Part shown: piece by piece, positions 1 through 11,059 of the stretch
Position numbering within the stretch: position 1 is the stretch's first letter
Layout: each line of letters begins with the position of its first letter
Assembly: GCA_013433145.1 (NCBI GenBank)
Contig: CM024180.1
Span: forward strand, 3,623,001-3,687,000
Source of the DNA: Ascaris suum
Taxonomy: Eukaryota; Nematoda; Chromadorea; Rhabditida; Ascarididae
Direction of reading: 5' to 3'
Length of the DNA stretch: 64,000 bases
The notes under the pieces: model-generated
What the model saw: the letters and a program-made list of their open reading frames with translations, nothing else
Databases searched by the model: none
Told to the model about the DNA's origin: nothing
Program-made: the position numbers and the translations under genes

Positions 1-3000
1 TCGGCTGGATGATAGAAAGGTATATCTTGTGCAGAAGACTAAGCAGGCGGCCATCAGCTCGTATAAATCAACTTAATAACTTGAAAATCAACTTAACACC
101 GACTCATATAAATTTAAAGAAAAATTGACCAGCAGGCACCTAAACATTTTGCTCATAGATTGGAATTTTTTAATCACAGTAACTCATTAACCGATTTATC
201 AAAACTCATTTTCTTTTTCATTTCTCGCTCACGCCTCATTTCTCTCATAGTTGAGAGGTTGATGTAGCTGTAGGAATGGAAATTTTATGCTTCAGGAAGA
301 AATAGATGGAATTTCGGTTGAAGTTTGAGTTACAGTTGGGCAAAAAATTCCACAGCTTACTAACATGATGCATGCTTCTTCCAGCTCTCGCACCTCTAAT
401 CTCTCTCAAGTACAATAGCTGGCATTTCCCCTAGCACTTGTACACTCATCGAAGCAAAGAGCAAAAAATCTGCTGAAAAAGAGCAATCGGTGATTTTTTT
501 TTTTGTTTCAGCGAAATTTTCCGTTATTTTTCTGGCCACATAGTAGCTTATCATTGCAAAAAAATAGAAAACTGAGGAACTATCACATTTTCATGAAATG
601 TTTCCTGTGAAATCTTATAGAGGACATACGCATCGATCCATAAAGGTATAAAGGAAAACTCCAATGTCGACATAAAGGCTAACTCACTTTGCAAGAGAAC
701 ATCTCACAAAGATATCCCATACGACTAGTAAACAGAAAATAGTTCGCATCATTGCACTCATTCCGTCGGAACCTGCAAATGATTCTCTCTCAAGAAAATC
801 ATTCAAATGCATCCACGTTTAGCATCACGAAACGAAAAATAACAGATATGCAAATTGCGAGTGGGAAAAAATCGTCGGGTACATAGAATAAATAAATGCA
901 AATTGGATTGGCTATAAGCATTTCAGATAAGCATGAAAACTAAAACATTCTCAAATAAGCAATCGATACAGTGTGAATGATGAAATGAACGCCTAGAAAT
1001 AAGGAAAAGAAATTTTTCTTTTTTAGATATGGAACATTGAAGTATCTTCCTGTTGAAGAATAAAAAAAAATGAATTCAAAGGCATAAATATTCATACGAA
1101 GAAATTCTAGTGATAATTTTTTAAGGCTCAAGCAACAAGAACTAACTGATTATCAGTAGACTGATAGGCATAGAAAAGCAGTGATTGAGAATGTTGAGCA
1201 CGTTCATGCCAACAAAGTAAGTTCTCCAATCGCTGCTTTCGTTATGAGTCCAGCAATCACCGCTTATACTAAGATACCCACTCCTTGCGACTTCGTTATG
1301 AGCTTAGAACGAAGGTACTAAAAGAATTGGTACTGAGCATATTATGAACAATGAATTCATTCACATCCGATTGGCTATTTTTTCCAAGTAAATCGACCAT
1401 TACGAAGGAGATGATCAGCTGTCACGTTGGGCAAGGAAAATACATGTTTTTTTCGCCGACGATCTCTTTCTCACCACTATATAGTACCATTAAATGGAGG
1501 ATGACCATAAATGGGGTGTCCGTACAAGAATTTTCGAACAATCTACGCTTCTCCCGATCTGCTACGACAGAGAAGGAGATTGAATAAATGCATGGAGCAG
1601 TGAAAAATGAAGCAGTGTTCGTCAGTGCAATCCTGGAGCTATTAAAAAAAAGAAATTCCCAAAGCGATCATTGGTGAAGCGAAGTTTGGATTTGTAATGT
1701 TAATAGCGCTTCGTTAATGAGGGCTACAGTCAGTAACAGTCAAGTTATGGTTGGAGTACAACCGAATAATTACCTGAGGTAGTGCCGTAGCCTCTTCATT
1801 TCCTCGCTTGAAGCTATCTCATAAGTAGCCACACACATGAGCGCTAATGCTTTTCAAAAATAAGAGCTTAGAACATGCAGAGTGCTTTCGAATATGATGG
1901 CACTCAGAAGGAGTTAAAATGAAGCACTTCCTGTAAGTGCATTAGCAGTGGAATCATTCATTATGTTGTGTTTGATATATTTTATCGATGAGAACGACAG
2001 CGAGAATATGTTCAATTCAAAAGTCTCAAAAAGTGATTTCATTTTACAGAATCTAAAGTTGATTTTGCAATAATGTATATTATTTTGTCCTTCCCGTTAT
2101 GGTACGTTAACCAGTGTAGATTGAAACTCATATAAATACTTCACTTAGATAAGAGGACAATGAAACGGCGAAATAGATGCCATAAATCTTCGATGAATAA
2201 TATATCGATGGAATTGTTGACTGAAAATTTCGTACGTCTTGTCGAATGTTTTTAATTGAACCATCATGTGGAAAATGAAATTATAGAAAATCAATATTGC
2301 AAATTTTTCCTAAAAATTGAAAAACTAATAAAGCGCAAACTTTGAATGCGTCGCTGAAGATCTGAAAGAACGAATGAGTGGAAGTGGTGCTAGAGGCGAT
2401 ATGCAGCAGTGATATGTTTGACAGTATATCAACGAATTTAATGATTTCTAAGCTAATGATTAAACCAAATGCATTATTTACAGAAATTGTAGAATGATGT
2501 GCGTTGTTTTCTTCAGCTATGACGGAAATGTTTTGAACGTTTCATCCATCATATTTTTGTCGCATTAAAATGAAAAAGATGTTGCATAGAAATCATCTGA
2601 TGATTTCCGCTAGCGTTATGGACTGCTTTATATTTGCAATTAGCAATATCTATGATGCGTGGAGCTCATATTGAACTGTTATTTTAATTGCCACTTTGTA
2701 CTTAATTATTAGTGATACCACAAAATGACAATTATAAAGGAAACTGTTAAATATTATAATTGTCAGTGGTAACTCACTTTGTGATATCGTCACTTTGTGC
2801 TACCTCTGTGGCTTTGAAAGTAACTGGTATACTAAGCAGCAATGTTTCACAGTAAAGCCTTTTAGCAGTGATGCTTGATGTTCTCAGCATTAACAGCGGC
2901 GATTTTCGTCTGGTTGGATTTTGCAGAGAAAGAGTAAATCCTAATTTCATAGCTCTAAAGCGAACAGAGCACTTTGTTTGATGCCAATGCAGTGAACCCT

Positions 3001-3280
3001 GTGAGCAAAGTTGTTGACGCGAAGAGCAAGTAGAAAAAAAAATGATCAGTCACGGGAGTCTACTGTCGGGTTACATTCGATCTCGACAGCGATGTAAAAC
3101 GAAACGGATGACCGGTACATTCCACGATGAAAGGGCGGTAAATTGAAACTTCTCTGGTTGTTCCTTGGCTAAGGTCGATCGTCTAATTGTGACTAGGGCG
3201 AAGTTCTACCTACCTCCAGGTATTTATGGATTAAAACCGTTTTTTTACTCGAACTGATGTTATGCTCAGCCTACACCTTT
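1..3280. other. no supported gene; AT-rich intergenic DNA
   Basis: I see no exon with both splice signals and a credible reading frame in this stretch on either strand. The open frames (for example the 78-codon + frame at 1351-1587) have no splice or composition support. The only structure noted is a perfect 12-bp inverted repeat at 2726-2737 and 2754-2765, listed separately. Confidence 0.5.
2726..2765. repeat. short inverted repeat, 12-bp perfect arms
   Basis: TGACAATTATAA at 2726-2737 is the exact reverse complement of 2754-2765, separated by a 16-base spacer. The flanks continue the symmetry imperfectly (gtgatacca on the left, tggtaactcac on the right). This could be a small palindromic mobile-element remnant or chance in AT-rich DNA. 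Confidence 0.5.
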
Positions 3281-3300
3281 TATATTTCAGATGGGACGCC
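3281..3300 (+). promoter_or_regulatory. probable spliced-leader acceptor and short 5' UTR
   Basis: The stretch tatatttcag is followed 10 bases later by an ATG that opens the first proposed exon. In nematodes a TTTCAG this close to a start codon usually marks trans-splicing. The same site could instead be an ordinary internal acceptor, because the frame is open from the acceptor. Confidence 0.35.
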
Positions 3301-6300
3301 ATGTCGTCAGCAGTTTTCTTCATTATTGATGCAATCAAAGCATTCACAAAAGGCAAACATTTTTCCCGCTATCATTTTCTGCTCCGCAGAGTAACAATCG
3401 CAGAAGCAATATGAACATGAAAATAAAGCGTTTTAAAAAGCAGTGACGATATAAATACTCGAAACGAACGGAGAACAGGAACCAAAAAGAAGAGATAGAC
3501 TCAGGCGATAGAGATAGCCAAAATCCAACTGAGATGGAAATCGGAAGGCAAAAACTAGCAGAAAACTTGGGAAATAAAAAGAATTCATTTTGTCTTCAAT
3601 CACGTGTGAACGAGTGAGGTTTTCCCACAATGAGTTTCCAGGTGGCCTATTTCGTGGACTGGTATGCTCTTTGTGAGAATCCTTGGACGTAGTGTTACTG
3701 ATCAGGCAAATGGGAAGACGATCACCTGTTGACATAATTTTTCGGCATTACGATGCCATCATCAGTCGCCAAAGTAACAACATTGACTGTTACTTCGGTG
3801 ACGGATGATGACATATCATTACGCTGAAACGTTCGGCAAAAACGTTCGTCTACATATTCATCATTAGCAATGACTACATCCAATTGTGTATTCTGACTGG
3901 CAAATTTCTCGACGAGATTTTAACAAGACGCGTCGTTTGAGCGGATTCCTTTCTATTGATCCCACTGATGGAGTGAAATAAATAAAAAGCTGTTTTAGGC
4001 AGTCTGGAAAAAAGGAAGTTACGGCCACATCGGTTAGTTGGAGGTTAAGCCAGTCTCGCTAAGCGTTGATGATAGGAAAAGTGGCTTAACCGTATCGAAG
4101 AAGACGAGAGGGAAGTGTGATAATAGGTTGATCCATACTTTCGTATAAAAAAAACTCTCTACCAAACACAGGACGATATTCTCATTGGGAGGACAAATTA
4201 CTGGCGCACAAATCCATGACCGAGATAATCTGCAGCGGAAGTTGCCAGTTATGACGGGAACAATTCTTAATCAGAACTGAGCACTAAGTGAACATGCGAA
4301 ATTGGAACTCACCCAATGGTTTCAACGACGACAATTTTGGGTATTGACCGGTGACAACTTTAGGCGTACCTGACGCAATTTCAAAGAAGCATGCATACTA
4401 ATTGATTGCCCGTTGGAGTGTTGATAATTCGAAATTGAAAAAGAGTCGAAATAATGTGTTGTCTACAAAACATCCATGCGAGAGGCTCATTCTTATGTTA
4501 TTTAGCTTGAATGTCAACGTTAAGAACAATTTTCAATGAGTGGAATTGTAAAAAGAACAGTGAAAATTTTTGTAAATTTAGCACCAGATACGCAAAGAAT
4601 TTCTAAATTTTCTTTTATGTGATCAAGAGCAAATTTGTAAACTTTAGTGTCTGTTATTTCACAAGACGATTAAATTCATACTGAATGTTTACTCTACCAG
4701 GTTGAAGGTGTCGTCAGGTAAAATCCTATTAGTGGCGCATAATTTATTCATTGCTATACGCAGATAGGTATAGATGAGCTTCCTTTTACGTCATTAATTC
4801 TAAGTGATGGTTATTTCACATTATGATATCATTCTTACTAAAAGCCTAATTATTTTAATATGACACTGTTTGTTGTAATAAGATGACTAAAACAATACGA
4901 GTTAAGCGAAATGACATTCGGCGTCTGCTGAATTCCGATTAGCCGTGAATCGACCTCCGTTTCATAGTTATACCATAATATCTTATTTATTTCCGGCACA
5001 ATAAACCTTTTTAGTGGACGCTTTTTTTATTGAATATATAAATACGGTTGGCCAGCGTTGAAGTGTAAAACCTTTCCAACAAATGGCATGAGTTATGGCT
5101 GTAAAGGCAAAAAAAAATCCACAGGAGTGTACATAAAACACATCAGCTCAACTGTGACAAAAAGAGCGCATTGTGTGGACAATGATGACAAATCAGTGCA
5201 GTAGAATGTACTACAGTCACACTATTGGTTATGACCGCTTGAGCTGACTTACGTTTTGTTTCATATACTTTTCCACTTTTTATTTCACGATTCCTATCAG
5301 AGTGAATTGAATCGAAATGCGGAAGAAAGGCAATATCTAGAAAGCGTTATTAGAGTATTCCGCATGGTTTTTTTTTTTGCTCTGATCACCACTGAAGAGA
5401 TGGATTTCCTGTTCATTTTAGCTTCAATTTTTTCTATTCTCCCAAACAACTTCATTGAGAAAATAGTGAAATCTGGAAGGAGTAATTCATTCAAAATTTC
5501 TTAAATTCTATAATTCACTGGGATTCATAGAAAAGCTCACAAATTCAACTCCAAGTTTAGCACTTAGATCAGCTGAAAATCGACGGAATTTTTTTAACGA
5601 ATTGATAGGATAAGAGACTTTGCGTAAATCACTTGCGATAATAATGATCAACTGGCCATTTGGGGAAAAAAATGTTCCGTTATCTGCCCTCTGATTTCGG
5701 CTTCTCCCGGCCTTCAATAACTGCGATCCACCGTCAACTTGCACTTCAATTGATCCATGTCAATGGACAGCAAAGAAGACAATAAAAATCAGTCATATTT
5801 TACACGAACATGCTTCTCGCACTTCTGCTTTGCTTCAGTAATAGTTAAGATGACGTAAATTGTGACTTCCTTAGTAAACATCATTGCAAATTTCGCAGGA
5901 CGCCCTCGGTGGCCCTCTGAGTATAAAGGTCTATCGTGAACCGTAGCGTTCCGCTTCTCGGAGCGAGAGAATTGCAACCTCGGCGCTTATATCATTGGTT
6001 ATATATCGAAAATTGTATGTTTCAGACGCAACGCTAAAAAGTTAGGTGGTAGCATGGATTCATTTGAATGAAGTGGAACTATTCTCCTGGATGGGATTTC
6101 AGGCGCGAACTGAAGCTCACGAAAGCATCATTTTTCTGCTGAAGCTCATCGAGTCTTCACAACGGTCTCAATGCATTTCCATCTGTGAAAATGTCTCAAT
6201 CACACTGACTAATAACAACATTCATGCCATTGTCGCAAAGTAATTGTGATGCTTAAAATTACATGTTGAAGCAAGCGATAGAGCGTATCAGATCTATCCA

Positions 6301-9300
6301 TCAAGTCAACTAGGTGTCGGAATATCTGAACAAAGGCAAAACCACCTGAGAGCACGTTTGCGAAACCCACTATCTGTACACTAGCCGAAAAGTTGCCTTT
6401 CAGCCGATATCCACCTATAACGTACCAGTTATAAATTGTAGGCTTATGACTGTTTAAAATATCATTAAGTTATACAGTTGCAGATGACAGGCCATTCACT
6501 AAAGGTCATCCAAGTCTTGAAGCTCCAACTTTTGATATAATTTTGTTGTAACTAATTTAACTTAATTTAAAATGAAAACAAACGTTTAAAAGTTCGAACC
6601 TACTTTTAACTAACAAAAATTAAAGCTTCAACACAGAAAATTTATGCTTCACAACTCGGATATAACGAAAATGCAGAGGCAACGAAAAAAATATCCTTCG
6701 ACATAATATGGCATTGCTATAATGCTTTTCGCAAATATTTGGAAAGAAAGAACTCACAATAAAGCATACAAAGAAAATGCATAGTTTTTATGCAATAGTT
6801 GATGCGTACCTTTGAATGAAACAACTGTTAACATCGGATTTAAGTAGTACAAAAGTATTCAATTAAAGCAAAAAGGTATTTCATTTCTTGGCATTTCTTA
6901 AATCGACGAAATTAGGCAATATTCATACGTCAGCGCTACAGAACGTATAATACGATGACGTGAATATGAAATGAATTACATGTGGGATTGAAATTTTTAC
7001 CTCAATTAATATTAAATGTCGATGAATTTTAGCAGTATAAAATAAGATAGATTAACTCACAAGTAATAGAACACAAATAAGTCAATAATGGAATATTGGA
7101 ATGAACATATGTAAAAAATTGAAAAGACTTTGAGTATAATAAAAAACAACGTATACTGCCATTTCCAGTTATATGCTTCGATCGAAATGTTATGGTGTAT
7201 CTAATTTCGCGTTAATTAACGCATTGCCAATATGTAATTTAGAGGTAATTGTGTCTGGATAAGTACCACACGAATTTTGTAATATTGTGCACTTAATGAT
7301 ATTGCAAATAAAAGGTGGAAAAATGGGAAATTTTCGTGAACGTGTAAGCAGTTGAACGCTATGATATTTATGGGCATTTCGACCAACGGAAAGCGTCTCG
7401 TTTTGCCTAAATGCGTTATTTGCAGGTATGATAAGTGCTTTATGAGCATATCTGTAAAAATTTTAATGTTTGTTTCGTGGCTGCCATACCCAATCAGAAG
7501 ATTTGAATACGACAATGATCACCTGTTTGGTTAAAATTGAAAATAAATACATGCGCTCAACTGAATTGAAATAGAAATTGAATAAATATTAAAACAAGTT
7601 GATGCAATGCAATGTTATGGTTTTAAGGCAATAGCACTGTAAGGCAATAAGAAAACGCTTATTTACCAAAGCTTTTATCGTATCAAGCAGCTTTTACGGC
7701 TTTACGGGTAAGCAAATTCAATTTCTATATTTGAATCTACCATAGTGAGCAAAGTGATTAAAAATTTTCAAAATGTGGCTTACCAAGAAAACGCATTCTC
7801 CTAAGAACATGAAATCCACAATAAAGCACTCGAAAATGCGTACGCCTCTTGTGTAATAGCACTACAATTTGCCAATGGAGTCATTCAGTTGGCACCTCAA
7901 ACAGAGGAAGAATCTGCACACTTTAGGCCATTTGGAAAGCTTATTCTCACTGTTATGATTCCATCTATTAATATTTGTTTTGGAAAGACGCGATACACTA
8001 ATGCGGATAGCCTATTGAGAGTTAAGTTTTCTGCTCAAACATGAAACATTGAAATGCTTTATTCACCCATCATTCATGAAAAATTTGCATATTAAGCCAA
8101 TCATGATTCTATTAGTCAGAGGTTTACCGTGTGCAATAATGAGATTCGTTGCCGATTGTTGCTATGTTGATGCTGATTTACAGCAAAGCAGTCTCATAGA
8201 TTTTTCTTATTCAACTGCCTAAAAAAGAAATCTCTCGCGAGCGCTTTCAGGTTTGACTAAGTTTCAAAATCACTAGACCATTTTTCGTGATCAGTTCCGA
8301 CGACAAAATTATAGGACGAACGCTTAGTAGTGCTGGCAAAAAAGGCCGCTCGATTGGAAGTAAGCCTGAATATCTCTGCATGTGAGTTATGGAACTAATA
8401 GGATATGTGTGCTTGCGACTTTTCAACGAATGCGAACAGAGAGGTATCAGAGAGGTAATTCAACGAATAGGAAACCGTATCAGAGAGGTGATTCTGCATG
8501 ATCGTTTAAAATTTGGACAAGGTGTGCATTTATTTGGTCATCGAGCCTATAACTGGAATAAATCTTCCGCAAATGACTCGTTTTTGTTCAGTCAACCACT
8601 GTAGGGAGGCAATCCGACTGGTGACTTATAGACCCTATAGTCCCACTACAAATTTGATGGATTAACATGAATGGTGGTATAGGGCAACGCATAGTGGAAA
8701 CTATGCTAACAAAAGTCGAATTCTCTGGCATCTGAGGCTCCCAAATCCAGCCTACACGATAGATTGGGCAGGAGCAGGACACCTAGTCACCTTGATAGGC
8801 ATAGATTACTGCATTTAACGAGAAAAAAAGCTGATGGAATGTGCATTAACTAAGGCTTTCGACGTTCTTTGCCACAGCAAACTTCTGCAAATGTAGAAGC
8901 ATATTGCTTTTTCGATTCCCTAATGAATTAGTTGAGATTCTCTCTCACGACTTATCGCAAAAGTAAGATCCGCTTTCTCAGGGAAAGCTACATATTCGTC
9001 AGGGAAAGTGCGCTTGTTCAGGTGCTCCACATATTAAGCATAATTAATGTGCCCGATAGCCTATTAGGTGCTTGCAGATTGCTTGCAAATAATTTTAAAA
9101 TCTATGGTCTAGCTGAGACTCTATGGTCTATCGACTTTCTATGGTCTAGTTGAGATTCTATGGTCTAATGACTTTCTATGATCTAGTTGAGATTCTATGG
9201 TCTATCGACTTTCTATGATCTAGTTGAGATTCTATGGTCTAGATTTTCTATGGTCTATCGACTTTTTATGATCTATCGACTTTCATTTTTGCAACCTAAT

Positions 9301-10907
9301 TTCAATGGTTTCGTTGAAATATTGTCAACTAGGTGTTTCATGAAAGGAATATCCGATTCTTTATCTTAATTTCCATCACGAGTGCTCTCTGCAAGTTGGA
9401 TTAGACGACAGGATTTTATCGCCTGTAGGTGATGAGATCTACGATCGCCAACTCAAGATTTCCGCTAGGATTCACACGCACTGAAATCGATGCAAGAGGC
9501 CAATATCAAATTGCGGTGTATTTCCGACAGCATGGCTATGCACAGGAATTCCTCCAGCGCAGGTACGAAATATTATGTTTGGGCTGCTACCTGCGTTGAT
9601 GGGAATCCTGTGCATAGTTATGCCGTCGAAATATTATGTCTAGGCTGCAATTCAAAATTGTGGGCTGCTGTTTGATGATGAGCTATAAGAAAATGAGTGT
9701 GGTTGAGAATCGAGTAAAACTCTGAATAAGCTAAACTCTATTTCCAACATGTATTGAGTTCTAAGAGCTCATTTTTCAATGCAGGGAGTGAATGAGGAGT
9801 ATGTGGGTAACCACGAAGACGTCACAGAGGCTAACGGCACAAAGGCATCGAGCAAAGCATTCTGAAGAGTCCCATAAACATTTGTTATTATTCGGCTTGA
9901 AGCTAGTCCTAGCGCTACCTTACTTGTGTCCACAGGTCAAGAAATAAGTATCCTGGTATTCACCACATACATTCTACACATCGATACGAGCATAAGCGTA
10001 TCCTCAGATATAAAGAATTACAAAAAAATATCCGAAGTGCAGATGTCATTGTGCATTGAAGTGACGAGCATTGAAATTTGTTAGTACAAAAATTTCATCA
10101 ATCAATTCAAGTATTACGATAAGGGCATATGAGGTTGTTTGGAGAGCTGCAAAAGATAAAATGCTCGCACTCTTTGCATCTTATTGAATTAGTTTCATGC
10201 AATCCCAATCCACTGAAATTGTTTGCAACCCCGCCCACCACAAGCAATCGAAGAGACGATATGTAGAAATTTCATCATCACTGTTGAGATTCATGAGAGG
10301 CGGAGTTAGCTAGCGTCGAACACCATCACTTCTAGTGCACTATAGGACGAGAACAATTTGAAGACTAACAAGTTCTGACTGCAAAAAAAAAAGAATTTAA
10401 GTACTTTCCTCACAAGGAAAAAATGAAGGTGAAATTTTGCTTAAGCTTGAAGCCATAACAAATTATCTCGTCAAACACAATTCGATCACCATTTCTAATC
10501 TTTTAAATATTAATTTCAAGCGAAATCTATCATATTCGGTTTGGAAAAGTGTAATCCTGTCTTAATTTCATAAAAAAACAATTGGCAACCCCAGTGAGCA
10601 GTTTTCGCTTCATCAGTCTAACGTCTTTATAGAGTGCAAGAAATCGTCGTCAAAGATTGACTTCTCAAATATTCACTCAATCAAAACTTAATCAACCATG
10701 CCTATTTTTAGTTTTTTTTTTCTTGAGCATTCTAATGTGTCTCAGCTAATTTCATCATTAAAAGACAAGGTCATAGCAATGAGCGACGAAATTCTAAGGA
10801 AGGCTGCCTATATTAATTATACAAATGTGTCTGATGCCATTTGTCCGAAAAAGTTGTTAGATGAATTTAACGCCTATGAGAAGACCATCGAATCTCGACT
10901 GAAATAG
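3301..10907 (+). CDS. candidate four-exon gene, 158-aa protein of unknown function
   Basis: Proposed exons are 3301-3390, 5301-5354, 6103-6239 and 10712-10907. They sum to 477 nt, an exact multiple of three ending in TAG, with matching phases at each join (0, 0, 2). The first ATG lies 10 bases after a good acceptor (tatatttcag at 3281-3290) that could take a spliced leader. Donors are gtaaca, gtattc and gtaatt. Acceptors are cctatcag, gggatttcag and ctatttttag, the last a weaker one. An AATAAA lies at 11049-11054. The product would be mostly charged and helical: exon 2 reads SELNRNAEERQYLESVIR and exon 4 contains LISSLKDKVIAMSDEILRK, followed by a Lys/Glu-rich end. There are two possible N-glycosylation sites (NVS, NYT), and no domain I recognise. 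The join from exon 3 to exon 4 (4.5 kb) is the least certain; exon 4 could instead start at 10746. The phase agreement is good support, but weak donors keep confidence moderate. Confidence 0.42.
3733..3850. mobile_element. small palindromic (MITE-like) repeat inside intron
   Basis: The arms 3753-3779 and 3788-3814 are 27 bases each, match at 23 of 27 positions as an inverted repeat, and enclose an 8-base loop. Outside them, further partial symmetry involves tttttcggc on the left (from about 3739) and ttcggcaaaaacg on the right (ending about 3844). Non-coding, compact and palindromic, it looks like a MITE-type insertion. No target-site duplication was established. Confidence 0.45.
9105..9284. 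repeat. degenerate tandem repeat of tctatggtcta / tcgactttcta motifs
   Basis: About ten copies of an 11-13 base motif (tctatggtctag, tctatgatctag, tctatggtctatcgact) are arranged in a higher-order pattern of about 50 bases in which 'gttgagat' and 'tcgacttt' alternate. Open + frames crossing it are a consequence of the repeat and are not coding evidence. Confidence 0.75.
9531..9622. ncRNA. long hairpin, possible miRNA precursor or inverted-repeat remnant
   Basis: The arms 9531-9565 and 9588-9622 pair over 35 positions with only three mismatches (9548/9605, 9553/9600, 9554/9599) and a few G-U pairs, leaving a 22-base loop at 9566-9587. Total length of 92 bases, near-symmetric pairing and a modest loop fit a pre-miRNA on either strand. 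The loop sequence recurs downstream at 9627-9648 (cgaaatattatg then nearly identical), which instead suggests a duplicated or inverted repeat element. Small-RNA data would decide. Confidence 0.35.
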
Positions 10908-11048
10908 ATTGAATAATTTCTTTCCTTCCGAATCTGAATCAACGAATTACTGCCGAAAGCGAGCAATTTATTCAGTGGTGTACAATAAGAACTGTTCTGG
11001 GACCTCTGTTTTTTATAAGATGTATGTGATAGGTACTCAGCACTTATG

Positions 11049-11054
11049 AATAAA
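11049..11054 (+). terminator. polyadenylation signal AATAAA
   Basis: AATAAA lies 142 bases after the TAG that ends the last exon of the proposed + strand gene. Spacing is reasonable for a nematode 3' UTR. Confidence 0.4.
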
Positions 11055-11059
11055 GTCAC

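Noticed and set aside
6585..6605. Possible tRNA B-box-like gttcgaacc
   Set aside because: No matching A box or cloverleaf could be drawn around it; no tRNA, rRNA or SL RNA gene was found in the window.
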